DNA from: Siphonodentalium dalli
Lineage: Eukaryota > Mollusca > Scaphopoda > Gadilida > Siphonodentaliidae
NCBI GenBank assembly: GCA_032622095.1
Contig: CP136065.1
Coordinates: 240,849,530 to 240,913,529, forward strand
Reading direction: 5' to 3'
Length of the DNA: 64,000 nt
Shown: positions 11,315 through 23,743 of the stretch, in pieces
Position numbering within the stretch: the stretch's first letter is position 1
How the letters are laid out: each line of letters starts with the position of its first letter
Notes under the pieces: model-generated
What the model saw: only the letters and a program-made list of their open reading frames with translations
Told to the model about the DNA's origin: nothing
Databases searched by the model: none
Made by a program: the position numbers and the translations under genes

Positions 11315-11706
11315 CCCTTTACCCAACAAACCGGCCAAAACCGGCCAAATAAAGCTTCAACAGCCTAAAATATCTTCGGTCTGTCTCAATAGAACCATAC
11401 AAATATGGATATCATTGGAACCGGCTCCTTGACCACATTGTGATAGTTACAGTTATGCCCTGTGCCAATGCATTCTCTTATATATGCGAGTCGACCATAG
11501 GTCGCCTCGCATATATAAGAGAATGCATTGGCCTAAAACAAAATCTTTTTTTAACACTTTTTACTATTTTTTCTTATATTCTTTAACAATTTTATAATTT
11601 TTAATGTGTTAAGCCAATGCATTCTCTTATATATGCGAGGCGACCTATGGTCGACTCGCATATATAAGAGAATGCATTGGCACAGGGCCGTTCTGTTGGG
11701 TAAAGG
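11315..11706 (+). mobile_element. P-family TTAA MITE, copy 2
   Basis: Same architecture as copy 1, with two palindromes. The left flank is TTAG and the right terminus has lost one G (TAAAGG before TTAA at 11707-11710), so both ends have decayed slightly. Confidence 0.88.
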
Positions 11707-11709
11707 TTA

Positions 11710-12780
11710 ACCAACCAACATGTCAATCAATATAAGCAAACGAGGTGATGGCTTCGCCGCAAGGTGGATTCTGATTGATTCTATAGTTCCCCTTATGTCA
11801 ACAAACATTCAGTTCTGCGATTGTTGGCCTGCGCGGGATTAGACAGATCAAATTTTGATAATCACGATTTAATTCTGGCACAAAATCATAAGGAAAACTA
11901 ATGTAAGTAAATAATCATTGTTTCCACTGAGAAATTCCATCTAATATCTAAATATACAGTCATCTTAGACAGTGTAATGGGTACCATTCCGACTAAATAC
12001 ACACAGGTTTTCCCACGAATAACACAGCCTTGCATGAAGATGAACATCAAAGGTAGAAACAATGGAGGCATCCTGGCACCCTGCAAACGTGAGCTGGCAC
12101 CATGCCACTGTAAACATGTTGGTACTTTTTTGTAACATCAAATTAAGTGAGCTCGTCATTTTTGTTTCGTTCTCGATACATCATGGGTTGGCCGCGCACC
12201 CGGGAGCTCACAAGAGTTCGAAACTAATTGTTTTTCTCAGTTATATGAAACTGCAGCTAATTTATCCTTGGCTTAAAACGGCGGAAATACTTATGCCTAA
12301 CTTAATTAGTTTCATGTTGCACTCTTTCGGCAGAAATTGATGTTTATTGTCCTGCTATAGCACTATAACTTCAGTAGACCATTGGTACAATTTATCTTCC
12401 AATGTTGCACTGGTTTTAATGCTTCCAAAGGACTCAGTGAAAACGATTTAGTGTATAATGGTTACAATATAAGTCACAGGTCCTGAATTTAAAATTCACT
12501 TTAAAAGCCCGAAAGTGTAAACTATAACTTCAACAGACGGCAATAATATAGCATGCAATATCGAACTGTGAGGTAGATAATTGAGGAACAAGTGTTAAAA
12601 AAATATATATACCATGCATTGTTTGTTCAATGTTATAAAGTTCCCTGTCAGAACAGGTCAGAACCAATGGCCAAAAAAATTCACTAATAATTTTTTTTTG
12701 CCAAGTCACTTTTGATTCCTCAAGAAAGTTTAGTAATATTTGTCAATCAATACCATTCCTTTCAGGAAACTCTTTGATTA
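11710..12780. other. No gene recognised; F-family remnant
   Basis: 12590-12655 retains ATACCATGCATTGTTTG and ATAAAGTTCCCTGTCAGAAC, words from the F-family MITE interior. The remainder, including frames at 11898-12340, is unrecognised. Confidence 0.45.
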
Positions 12781-12785
12781 TTAAT

Positions 12786-13213
12786 GGTATTAGTGGTGAT
12801 ACATGTAGATGGTATTAGTGGTGATACATGTAGATGGTATTAGTGGTGATACATGTAGATGGTATTAGTGGTGATACATGTAGATGGTATTAGTGGTGAT
12901 ACATGTAGATGGTATTAGTGGTGATACATGTAGATGGTATTAGTGGTGATACATTATTAATGGTATTAGTGGTGATACATGTAGATGGTATTAGTGGTGA
13001 TACATGTAGATGGTATTAGTGGTGATACATGTAGATGGTATTAGTGGTGATACATGTAGATGGTATTAGTGGTGATACATGTAGACGGTATTAGTGGTGA
13101 TACATGTAGATGGTATTAGTGGTGATACATGTAGATGGTATTAGTGGTGATACATGTAGATGGTATTAGTGGTGATACATGTAGATGGTATTAGTGGTGA
13201 TACATGTAGATGT
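12786..13213 (+). repeat. 25-bp minisatellite, ~17 copies
   Basis: GGTATTAGTGGTGATACATG plus TAGAT repeats every 25 bases from 12786. One junction at 12951-12961 reads ATTATTAAT. The same word precedes the first monomer, so the array is two blocks of 7 and 10 monomers with the same left boundary. Confidence 0.95.
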
Positions 13214-13229
13214 ATCAGGTTATGAACAG

Positions 13230-13440
13230 TTAACACCTCTATCAAGATGCAATTAATCTGATATCATTAATATCGACGGGTGGAGGGATTACTATTATGT
13301 CTGTTTGTAGTATTTACATAGCTAATCCTCTTTGTTTCGATGTGTCTTTCTGACGAAGAAACCCTTCTACAATTGCATTGTTACGTTGTTGGTTTGGTTG
13401 GATTGTCCAAATAGTCAAAATAAAAGAAAAAATATTGTAG
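13230..13440 (-). repeat. W-family 3' flank
   Basis: The inverse of this stretch (GAGGATTAGCTATGTAAA, GTAATCCCTCCA, TCGATATTAATG) matches 27430-27540, which follows the plus-strand W copy. The W repeat unit therefore extends past its ORF. Confidence 0.7.
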
Positions 13441-14620
13441 AAACTGATAGCATTTGGCAACTCATTACAGCATTTGGCAAAAATTATTTTCATTTGGCAA
13501 AATATTTACCAAAAGTAAACTTCGGGCCAGCGCGGACCCTGTTGTTGTGTAGTTTCCGGCCGCAGGCCGGGTAGGATGGTCGGAACGCATTGTGCAATTC
13601 CCTTCACCCTTTCTTGATATGTTCGATGAAAATCGATTGTTGAGGCTGTCGTGGTTGGAGGCAAGGCGGCGAAAGCGTGGTGGAGGAGTCAAAACTCTGG
13701 CTGGTGATGCGACTTGTGGCTGTTGATGCGGACGCTGACTGGAGGCAAAGTGAGGTGGAGTCGTTTAGCTTTTGGTGGTTGCTTTCAGCTTTTTTCTTTT
13801 CTTGTTTTTATTTTTTGGTGGTTCTATTTCTACGGTTGACATTAATTTCGCTAATTTCATTCTTGATTCTTCTGTTTTCTTACTTGTTTCTTCTACGCGA
13901 GCGAGAAATTTAGCTGTTTCTTTTTTGTGGTTTTCTATCCATAGGCTGGTGGCATCTGTTACTTGTTCGGTTACCGGTGATATAGGATTGGCAGTTGAAG
14001 GCTCCGGCTCAATGTATTCCGGAGTCTTCGGGGTGAAGTCCATGTCTGGCCGTGGAGGCGATGGTGGTGGTGATTCCATCTCCTGGACAGACTGGGCCGG
14101 GATTTCGACTTCATGGGAGGAGCTGGCTGGTCTAATGTCCGTCGCCTTCTTCTCTTTCCATGCGGCTAGTCTCTCGGCATCTCTTTTTTTTCTTGATGGT
14201 GATTTCTTTTTCTCCTTTTTTATCTTTTGTCGAAGTTTTCGTGTTGATCTGGTATTATCCGGTCCACTCCCGGTAGGGAGCCCTGAAAAGGGCTGTGCCG
14301 GGCCGGACTGGAAATCCAGAATCAACTGGTATCCGCCTTTGTGAGCGTGGAGTCACCAGCTCAGACAAGGCGTGACATGCATGGAGTCCAGCATTGTAGT
14401 AACACTAATTGGAATAAGCGGTGGCGTAGTCATCCTGAGAGGTGGCGATCCAAGCTCTCTGGAGGTCCGACTGTGTGTGTGTGTGAGCGCGGACCCTTCT
14501 ACGGACTTAGCTATATATAGTAGAGATTCATGGCATGATCTACCAAAGGCCCATTCAGACGGCGGCGTTCGTCGCGATTTCTGCATCAAACCATACTCGT
14601 GGATTTCCGTCATCATACGT
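13440..14620 (-). pseudogene. W-family repeated ORF, copy 1 (near-complete)
   Basis: Unrecognised protein family present in at least four copies in this window. Read on the minus strand: an N-terminal block VTTMLDSMHVTPCLSW, a TGA, then LHAHKGGYQLILDFQS. Next come a lysine-rich patch (KKSPSRKKRD, ERLAAWKEKK) and a Pro/Glu stretch ending PKTPEYIEPE. A C-terminal amphipathic segment follows (LWIENHKKETAKFLARVEET ...) with a basic tail. The open part spans 14325-13765 (186 codons). The internal TGA at ~14345 separates it from the N-terminal block in the same frame. Basic-plus-coil layout and multicopy dispersal suggest a nucleic-acid-binding accessory protein of a retroelement; that is inference. 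The copy ends near a GCATTTGGCAAA-rich segment shared with 27180-27240. Confidence 0.65.
14507..14542. repeat. F-family MITE terminal repeat, solo
   Basis: AGCTATATATAGTAGAGATTC, then ATGGCATGATCTA is the right-hand F-family terminus (compare 2384-2415). It lies inside the W copy 1 region with no partner end. Confidence 0.7.
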
Positions 14621-14624
14621 GGGG

Positions 14625-16440
14625 TTCCTCTCGTTTGTTTTGCGTTTTCAAAATGGCGGTTTGACAGAAAAATTATGTAAATTTCTTAATGAAATAGATC
14701 GAGCCTCCAATTACCTTATATATTTAAAGCAATCTTGATGCAATTCCTCATCCGGTAACTTCGTCTGTCTCCGTCGTTTAACAAACCGGAAACATCCGAG
14801 TAAACTCTACGGTCAATTGGAGCACAATCATGTGAGAATATCGCAATGTTATTACCTGTTGTTCTAATTGAGCGTCGTATGCTTGTGTCGCTGTCTGCAT
14901 GGGCCTTTGGGTTAATATTCTGAGAGACTTCAAAATCATTATTTCTAAAGTACACTGGTAAAGTAACACAATTAACGAACGCTACCAGCTCCTCGGATTG
15001 TGACCGACGAAGGGGAATGTCCTTCGCCTACCAGACTGGCATTAGAAGCCGACTTTTGGCAACCATTTTAAACACCGACTAACTATATATAGGTTTTAAT
15101 TTTTCGGATATTGAAATTCCCCAGCGAGTATAGTGATAATTGTTTTCATATCAAACGTCGACTTTTTGTCGAATATTCGCTCTAAAATATTTAAATTATA
15201 GGCGTGGCGCCACGATTGGTTCGGAGCGATTGCGACTAAGTATAATCCGTTCATTTGAGCGATGTGTTGTGTGCAGCGACGGGTTGTTGTTGGAGCACGT
15301 CGTAGAGATATATTCTCTTCACAGCGGGAGCCTGGATAGTCAGATATGACAGATATGAAACTGAATTATTTGTCAGTGTTTAAACGGAAATGGCTCATTC
15401 GAGCTTCTAATGTTCTCTACGTAATTTGTAAGGAGGTAATTAAAATAGGTTGACAAATACACGAAGTGTTGATATACCGGCTACATATGCTCTGAAATAT
15501 ACTTGCCATGGTCACAGCCATTTTTCAGCTGTTTTCAAATTTTAACACAGAAATGGAATAAACGCTCTTCACCATATCAGGACGCAGGGGCCTTTAACGC
15601 GCTCCGCTGTCCGCCCCCTTTTGCACTGCCCATATACGCCGCCTCTATATACGCGCCTTCTTCGCGTTAATGGAACATTATATAGACAAGGGGCACTGTG
15701 GAAATTCAACGTTTCACCATCGCTCGGGAGTCGCACAAATTTAGCCCATTCACCCTAGTAATGATAACGATATATACACGGATGGATCGGCTAAAGAATT
15801 CATCTTTCAATAAATACCACAAACTCCCATCAGAAACATTCATACACGTTGCATTTGATAAAATTTTAACCACCGAATATTGTCTCCGGAGAGCGTATTT
15901 TTTAGGATTGATCCGTCTCAGCTAGCAATGGCCGACATGTGTCTCTAAATTCACCACCCATACAGTTTTCTATCTTAAAAAATCGGTCAAACGATCAACT
16001 AAATATCTGGAACTTAGTGATTTCTTGTCGGCTAATAATTTATTTACTCATACAAATCAACACATTGTCAGTAAACAATTTAGATAGAGGAGAAATCTGT
16101 CGATAATTCCAACTTAAAAAAAAAAAATTGTCAAGTCACACAGTTCCTAATTTTAATATTCATTGTGACCTGACCTTTCCATAACTGATATAGTAGAAAC
16201 AGCCAATCACCGCTCAGTGTTAGAATCGATGTCCTCATTTTAATATTCATTATGACCTGACCTCGATTCTAACATTTTTCATATTGCCGACCATGAACGC
16301 TCTTTATATTGTGTCGAATCAGAAAGAGAACGCGATGTTTGGGACATGTTCATTAATGGGACACCGTGAAGTGGTATGTACGTGGTATCCCATAGGGTGG
16401 TGACATCATCGTGCATGAGGATATGTCACGTGGCAACATA
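14625..16440. other. No gene recognised; one U-family repeat
   Basis: 15450-15590 carries the U-family words TTGACAAATACACGAAGTGT, TTTTTCAGCTGTTTTCAAAT and AAACGCTCTTCACCATATCAGG, shared with 21515-21665 and 59362-59560. 16157-16170 and 16240-16262 repeat AATATTCATTGTGACCTGACC, and GTTAGAATCGATGTCCTC has an inverse at 16262-16274. No coding signal. Confidence 0.5.
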
Positions 16441-17075
16441 TCCTCGTGCAAATGGGTTCACATTGGACCTAAATATTCACATTGGTTCATATTGGACCGA
16501 CTTGAATCTGAAATAATCCAAAAGTGAGCTTATTTCCGTTGAATGGTGCGGGCCACAATGAAAACACATTATAAAGAGCGTAAATCTTATAAGTCGCGTA
16601 TAGATGTAACAAGTAGATTAATTAATGCCAATATGAGGTTATTTCGTATGGAAATAACCTAATATTGGACTGTTTTAAAATCCGCGTTTCAGGTTCATAT
16701 ATAGAGCGTAATTCAGATTAAAGACTTACAGTGATGAGAAAAACACCGGTAGGGTGACCAACTAGAAATGAGAATACTCTTGCTCAAAGTAGCTATATTT
16801 ACGAATAGTAATCCAAATCGACAACACACAGTCATTCTTATATATTAATTAAAAGCAATGACTCTCGACGACGAACTCAATTGTGTTAGTTTATCGCCGA
16901 CAGTTGCGTCCCGAATCGAGATGTGAATAATTCTTTGAAATTTTCGGCGATGTTAGTAGAATGCTACATTCCCCACTGAAATAAGTCCATAATATGTCTT
17001 TTAGATAATGCCGATATGGGCTTATTTGAGTTTTTAAAATAGGTTTAATATGAGCTTGTCTTCAGGAGAACTGGC
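16440..17075. repeat. S-family repeats plus a segment shared with 36400-36610
   Basis: 16440-16700 and 16980-17075 use the S vocabulary (GGTTCATATTGGACC, TGAAATAATCC). Between them, 16740-16900 matches 36410-36560 in order: ACACCGGTAGGGTGA, CAACACACA and TATATTAATTAAA. Confidence 0.65.
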
Positions 17076-17124
17076 TGCACGAGAAAATATATACTCAAGC
17101 ATTGATTCTAGTGGAATAGCCCCT

Positions 17125-17400
17125 AATGGTGGATACACACATGCATGCAATTTCTGTATGTAAAATCCATGTATTTTACATGGTCACACCAATCATTGAT
17201 ATCATTAGAGGCCTGCGCGCGATCGGACAATTTCAACAGGCGAGACAAGTGAGCAGTTTTAAGCCATTATCAAACTAACTGCTATCAAGACATTTCAGGC
17301 CGGTCATAAATTCTTTCATGGATGCCGAAATGAATAAATCCTGTCTGATATATGTTGCTGTTTTTCACGAGTTTTAATTCATTTCGAAAAGTTTATTAGA
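17125..17400 (+). repeat. Dispersed repeat, inverse copy at 60150-60465
   Basis: GGTGGATACACACATG, CTGTATGTAAAATCCATG, GCTATCAAGACATTTCAGGC and ATGGATGCCGAAATGAATAA all have inverse matches, in reverse order, at 60150-60465. Nothing coding is visible. Confidence 0.85.
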
Positions 17401-18195
17401 GTCCGTCGATTTTATACTTGATTTGTTTCTCGTCATTTCGGGGTAATCCAAAATAAAAAATAAAATGTGCAGAATTTTAAGCTCTTTTAGGGCGATTGTG
17501 ATACACGAGTGTTTAATGATGTCCCATTAACAGTCCGATATGGTGCGCTCATGCCTTGAATAACAAGCTTTGGAAAATTTAGACAGACAATACCGGTTCG
17601 TTGAGATTCCTCGGATAGTTTCAGAGCGAGCTCATGTGATAACATTCAATTGGCATTTCCATGCAAATATCCATTTTCACCCAGAATTTACATAACAGTA
17701 TATGTTTCTCAAACCAAAGGTTGAACAATTTCCTAACTGTCACAATTTTAGCTTGTACACGCTTGAATTATAACATTTTGGACCATAATCCATGATTGGG
17801 GGAAGGGGCTGGTTCTCGAAAGCTTCGAATAACTAAGGGATTTAGTTGAATGTATCAGTCAGGATTATCTGGGCATGAATGTACAATATGTGTAACATAA
17901 ATATTCCATAGTTGTAAATTTTGCGTATATAACACAAGAGAGGAAAGTAGTTGGGAACTCGTAGAGATGGACAGCCTTTTTCCCGAATGCAGACACACAG
18001 CAGCATCACCTTCTGTATTCTCAAATTTAAAGCTGTAATACTATGTTCATAAGTATATGAATAGCATAAATTTCTGAATATTAGATTAATCACAGGACTC
18101 AGGGTGCTGCATGCCCCCACCCACCCGTCAAGGAAATATGTAATGGTCAATGATTCAAACAGAAAGTCCAACATTTGGGTTATCGCGCGAACAAT
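17400..18195. other. No gene recognised
   Basis: AT-rich. The 110-codon minus frame at 17842-18174 has no recognisable domain and is probably chance. Confidence 0.4.
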
Positions 18196-18199
18196 TATT

Positions 18200-18775
18200 A
18201 TGCCCCCGATCTCCGATGGAGATGTGGGGGTATATAGTGGAGCCCTCCGTCCGTCCGTCCTTCCGTCCGTCTTAGCGTTTCAACTCATAACTTTGGTTTC
18301 GCTAACTCAGTTCAGTTGATCTTTGGTATGCTAATAGACCAGCCGGGGGGGGGGGGACAAGATATCCCCATAACTGCGGTTTCGTCCGCCCATTTTTTTC
18401 CAGAGTTACGCCCCTTTTTGGACTTAGAAAATTCCGTCCGTACGAACGTTTCAACTCATAACTTTGGTTTCTCTAACTCAATTCAGTTGATCTTTGGTAT
18501 GCTAATAGACCAGCCGGGGGGAACAAGATATCCCCATAACTGCGGTTTCGTCCGCCCATATTTTTCCAGAGTTACGCCCCTTTTTGGACTTAGAAAATTC
18601 CGTCCGTTCGAACGTTTCAACTCATAACTTTGGTTTCGCTAACTCAATTCAGTTGATCTTTGGTATGCTAATAGACCAGCCGGGGGGACAAGATTTCCCC
18701 ATAGCCGTGTATTCGACCGCACATTTGTTCCAGAGTTACGCCCCTTTTTGGACTTAGAAAATTCAGGTTTTCATC
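18200..18775 (+). repeat. GTCCGTCC-type repeat with three ~170-bp tandem units
   Basis: GCCCCCGATCTCCGATGGAG, then a GTCCGTCC run (18246-18270), then three units starting CGTTTCAACTCATAACTTTG at 18276, 18447 and 18613. Each unit has AGACCAGCCGGGG and CAGAGTTACGCCCC. A matching architecture is at 7022-7475. The open frame 18316-18627 runs through the units and is not considered a gene. Confidence 0.85.
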
Positions 18776-18779
18776 ATTA

Positions 18780-19390
18780 ATATTGCGTGCGTGTGATGTC
18801 TCTGTAAGTGTTGTCATATTTTAACAAGTCATCCTCTATCGTACTAAATACTCATGAATAACATAACTTTACAAAGTGCCATTTAATAAGTATTTGCACA
18901 AAAATAAGAAAAATCCTCTCTGATTGTACAGTCGGGGGCGTTACCTCCGGCCAGCGGTGCACTTGTTTTAAGTGGCCTGAGGATTTCGTTCAGTCAACGG
19001 CTGTCTGCACGTTCAGGGCTTGGCTCACTGTGTTCAAACATAGCCGCAATGATTGGGTTGTCAGCGGACACATATTACATGGTCTGTATGGTCCATGTAA
19101 AACGACAAATACACGACATTTACAGAGATTGCATGCATGTGTGTATCCACCCTAAAGACGGAATTACAAGAATGCATCGCGCATGGGTACATAGCTGTCA
19201 TATAGCGGGATCTATTACTTGGCTTGGGTGTACTTCTATTTCCTCGGTGTACATACTTGGCTGTACGTTTGGTATATAGGACCCTTTATAATTATGTACG
19301 TATTGCGCATGATATAATTATGTATGCAGTTTTTTGCATCAGGCACTTAGGTATAAGGCCAACACGTGCATACGCACTATACCAGTAAAT
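18780..19390. other. No gene recognised
   Basis: Spacer before a LINE 3' end; the 76-codon frame 19049-19279 is unrecognised. Confidence 0.4.
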
Positions 19391-19398
19391 AGCTTCAT

Positions 19399-19917
19399 GT
19401 GCAGTTAATAAGCCTAATCACGACTCGCAACTGGTCCAAGAAGGAGTTGGGTAAATTAGATGTGCTACTACATGTAATTATAGAAATAGAGGATAGAATA
19501 TGTCCTGTCTGTAAGACAAACTCGGTTGAGACCGAATCACACTTTGTAATGAATTGTCCGGCATATGAAAACATTCGCATTAGTTGTTTCGCAGCAATAG
19601 GCAAGTATATAACCGATTTCCATAGAATGGCAGAAGACAATACATTTAATTATATAATCGAAAATAGGCACATTGATACCATGAATATCATATGCGACAT
19701 GATCCGGTCCTTCTTTGAAAAACGGCAGAGTTTATCAAGTGCATAATAATTATAAGAACTTATGAGTGAGTATATACTGAATATAAATTTTGACTGAGTT
19801 GGGTTTTTGTTTAATTCATGCTATTATTGTACATGTATGTTTTATATTATGTTATATGTTTGCAACTGCCCATTGAGGTGTTATTGCAATAAAATATTGT
19901 ATCTTGTATCTTGTAGA
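19399..19917 (+). pseudogene. LINE ORF2 C-terminus and 3' end (5'-truncated)
   Basis: The frame 19399-19746 encodes RICPVCKTN then ETESHFVMNCPAYENIR, the Cys/His knuckle at the end of many non-LTR reverse transcriptases. A tail region, MIRSFFEKRQ, ends in a stop. The 3' UTR closes with GCAATAAAATATTGTATCTTGTATCTTGTAG, that is a polyadenylation signal and a short TATCTTG tandem tail. Everything upstream of the knuckle is missing, the usual product of incomplete target-primed reverse transcription. Confidence 0.85.
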
Positions 19918-19919
19918 CT

Positions 19920-20750
19920 TTATAATATATACATAAAAAGCTAAATAATATATATTATAATGATGAAAAGGGAAGAACCTACTTATCCAACATATCAGGA
20001 GGTTCAAGAAATGCATAGTTTCATAGATCTGCCAACACTATAGATCTACATTCATTGGTATGTGGTTTTCGTGCACCGCATATATCATTTCAGGAACATT
20101 GTACTCAGAGGGGATACTAAATTACTAAATGCTTTTCAGAAGCCTGGAATATTATATGAAATATACTCTTAAATGACTATACTGTCTGCGAGAAAATATA
20201 TAAAACATTTTTCACATTTTAGTGTGTGTGTTTGGTTTTTTTGGCAGCCATTTGCAGAACATTTTTTTCTTGTATCGGATAAACGACCAAAACAACATAA
20301 AACAACAAAATATTATTCAACCACGTTTTCAATAATCTGGCAGATATAAATACTCATTACTGATTCATTTTTTCAGACATTATGTAAATAGCTGCAAAAA
20401 AACTAAAATATGCAATGATAAATGTTTTTTTTCTTCTCGCAAACAGTCATGAGTTCAGATGGTGGAGTGAGCGCATACCCTAGTTGGGTTCATAGTCTAG
20501 ATTATAGAATTTCTTAGCAATAACATCCATATATAAGGACAGGTTGCTGATAATACATAATGAATAAACAATCAAATAGCAAACATGGCGAAAGTAGTAC
20601 TATAAAGCATTCAAATATTAATACAAATAAAACTGATCAATCACATCGCGGCAATCTACGACATAATGATTGCTTAATTGCTTACAGTTGTGCTGCGACT
20701 GTAAATACAATATCACAGTTACTGCCAGAGGCCTTTGGTATCCAATAACC
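19920..20750. other. No gene recognised
   Basis: AT-rich spacer between two LINE fragments; the short frame 20560-20748 is not recognised. Confidence 0.4.
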
Positions 20751-20754
20751 GTAA

Positions 20755-21115
20755 GGCAATTAGATGTCATTGCAAAAGTCAGATCTCAATGCAAAGAACC
20801 TCTGGATCAGATTACACACACTTGCACAAATTTCGGGACAATCATTGGTCATAATCACTTTAAATTTCTCTAGTGGGCAAAGTTGATAAAAATGGTGGTG
20901 TACAGATCTAATCATCGATACTTAATCATTCCTAAGACCCGCATAAAGCGAGCAGTCCATCAGAAAGTGAAATTCATCTTCTATAGAGCCAAGTTCACAA
21001 AATAAACATATTCTTTTCTCTACATCTACCGGAGGGTTTACATGTCTGCCTTTTTCTAGATTATGCGGTGTGTTCTTTTGAAAATATTTCCTGCCAAACT
21101 GACTATCGACCTACA
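20755..21115 (-). pseudogene. LINE ORF2 C-terminal fragment
   Basis: Minus-strand translation gives SQFGRKYFQKNTPHNLEKGRH, then RICLFCELG and EDEFHFLMDCSLYAGLRND. A TAA follows, and the same frame continues to FALRSDFCNDI-stop. This is the same Cys/His knuckle type as 19399-19746 but a diverged copy on the opposite strand. It is broken by one stop and has no open frame long enough for routine ORF calling. Confidence 0.8.
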
Positions 21116-22650
21116 TATGGACATACACGATAAACATGGTTGTTTCATTTTTTAAAAACACTATTTTCATAATTCGAACATATCTCTCATATTATGAGGG
21201 TATAAAGTTGTTGTTATAATACTATAGCTATATAGCATACATTGGTTATAATGGATAATGAATTTTTTTCCTTCAAATTGATAGTTTGAAATTGAGATTT
21301 TTTGAAAATTCACGAATAGGTTGCCTTCTTAAGCTTATATGCTCACCTCTGAACATTTGTTTACGTCAGACATAATTCACCAGCTGCCAGTAGTATAGCA
21401 AAGTAACAAATAACTTCAATACCAGGAATTAATAATCTCATATAGATTGTGTTGTTACATTTTATTTATACTACCAACTGACATGGCTCTTTAGAAAATT
21501 GGAAGGCAGGATACGAAGAGTCGATAAATACACGATATAGTTATCCACATGTTTTATATACTCTCCAAGATATTTGCTGAAGAGAGTAATTTTCCAGCTG
21601 TTTTCAATGTTTCGCAAATAAGTGAGAAAAGCGCTCATTATGTTTAACATGTCAGGAATGGATGAATAACGAAGACCGTTCTTTATTTTGTTCATGTTAA
21701 ACCCAGTTTTCTACATTCTTTATCCAGATCAGGTCATTCTAAGGCACACATAGTTGCTATAGAAGTGTTGAACATATTCACCAACATATTTTGATCACTG
21801 GAGTCGAACCGTGATGTAACAAAAGCGGACTTAGTTTCAGGTTTTTCAAACCGAAAAAAATAACGGTATACTTTTTATCAACAGCATCAATTTGCCACTA
21901 CAAGTCTACACCATAACCAAATCATCAGGACCCATATCAGCCAGTCACATATTCGACAAGAATGAGATTGACCACATATTCTAAATACCGAGATGAATGA
22001 GCAGAAACTCTATAATCGCGAAGTAATTTTCCTTCCAATCGATAGAGTTGTGTATCTTAGAATGGTCTTCAGTCTGCCTGTAGAATTACTCCCCGTTTAT
22101 CTTCAGTTTGTCTGTAGAGTTACTCCCCGTTGATCTTCAGGTTTTCTGTAGCTTTACTCCTCGTTGACGCTTTGAATTAGAATAATACATATAAACACAT
22201 AAATGGAGCCTGTTTCGAGCAACCAATCAGAACGTTTGTTTCATTTTATCTTATCTTAGGACACATGTAATTTTATAGGTGGCATAGCGAAGATTTGCCA
22301 CCTGAAAGGTCAATTAAAAACTATTCTCTCTTAAGAAATGTAATGCAAAAATGGGTAAATCGTTAAGAAAATATCAATCAAAAGATATCAAAACTGTTGT
22401 GAGTAGATGAGCAAAAGGAAATGTTGTGAAGCTCAATATTAGATTGGTCCAGTAAAAGTCAATTGCTGCGCTTACATTTTTGTGAGATTATACCCTCGGG
22501 CCAACACTTTAAAAATGTTACGCGTGTAATTTACTGAACGGTACATTTTTCAGTACCATAATCGATCATTTCACACGTCGCATTTGCTTTCTTATTACGG
22601 GTAGCTTACTTCTAATATACTGAACTACCAGTTATTAGCTGCTGCTCTGT
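21116..22650. other. No gene recognised; one U-family repeat
   Basis: 21515-21665 shows the U-family words GATAAATACACGATATAG, TTTTCCAGCTGTTTTCAATG and CATGTCAGGAATGGATGAA. 22080-22170 has three loose ~45-bp repeats of TCTTCAGTTTGTCTGTAGAGTTACTCCCCG. No coding signal. Confidence 0.5.
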
Positions 22651-22659
22651 GCTTTTCTC

Positions 22660-23530
22660 ATCTTTTAAGTTTTTCTTTCTTTCTTTTTGGTGGTTATGTT
22701 GGTGATGTTGGTGATGGAAGAAGTAAGACTGGACGCACTCTCTGATTTTTCAACAAGTATTAGAAATATTTCGCAATAAATATGTTTTTGAATGTTTGAT
22801 ACGCATAATGGCTTTTCCTGGATATGTTCAGATTATCAGAACACCGCGAAAAAGGCAAATTAAAAAATATTAATATTACGGCAGTTTTTGTTAACAGCAT
22901 CAGTTTTCCCTAACAAAAGTTTAGCAATTCACTATAGGCCCAACCGCATCATAGCACATTAGCAGGACCACTTGACCAGGGTGGTTTCTCTTTTTGTTTT
23001 TTTCTATATCGGTGAGTAATTCAGCTATTTCTCTTTTATGGGTTTTCTATCCACAGCTTGTTGGCTCTTGTTCAGATGCTGCAGCTGCTGCTGTTGTTGT
23101 TGTTGTTGTTGTTGTTTTGGGAGAGGCAAGTGAAGGCTCGGGCTCGATCTATTCCAGAGTCTCCCCCGGATGAAGTCGGAGATGTCCGCGTCTGTCCGTG
23201 GTGTCTCCGGGATGAAGTCGGAGATGTCCGCGTCTGTCCGTGGTGGTGGTGTGGTGGTGGAGAGTCCATCACCAAGCCAAACTTCGCAGGGATCTCGGCT
23301 TGCAGTATAGGTGTCATCTGGTGGATCATCGGTCGACTTATTTCGCCTTCCACGCGGCCAATCTCTCTGCGTCTTTCTTCTTCCTGGATGGTGTCTTCTT
23401 GTATCGAGACTTCCAAGCTATCTTGGTAGTCTCCAGTCCCCTCCCGGTAGTTGACTAAATGAGTCATTCCTACCACATGCCGGACATGATGGTCGGACTG
23501 GTCCCTTCATTCTATCTTGACATTTTCGAA
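22660..23530 (-). pseudogene. W-family repeated ORF, copy 3 (degraded)
   Basis: On the minus strand 23476-23072 holds NYREGTGDYQDS, a Glu/Arg-rich stretch, then MDSPPP and a glutamine/asparagine run from a (GTT)n-type tract at 23093-23115. After a stop, ANKLWIENP corresponds to LWIENHKKE of copy 1. An internal tandem duplication of ~55 bases (TCCGGGATGAAGTCGGAGAT, 23167-23250) is visible. Confidence 0.6.
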
Positions 23531-23743
23531 GAAGATCCGTCATTGTGGGCTGACCGGAGGCAAGGCGGGGTATTTTTTTTTAAATGCTGCTAGATGCTTT
23601 TCTCTTGTTGATGAAGTTGGTTGATGGTGGAGGAAGTATACCACATTTTCTTCTTAGTGCAATTAATCTTTTTATCCCCGTTAGGCTGTCTAATCTTTCT
23701 TTTTCGTCTAATTCAGTTTCCGTCTTTCTGCTTTTATATCTTC

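Noticed and set aside
12786..13213. CRISPR array
   Set aside because: The 25-bp repeats are head-to-tail without unique spacers, and the DNA is eukaryotic.
13772..14344. 190-codon plus-strand frame opposite W copy 1
   Set aside because: The minus frame matches three other copies in domain order; the plus frame is Ser/Phe-rich and is its shadow.
18316..18627. 103-codon frame as a gene
   Set aside because: It runs through the ~170-bp tandem units of a dispersed GTCCGTCC-type repeat.
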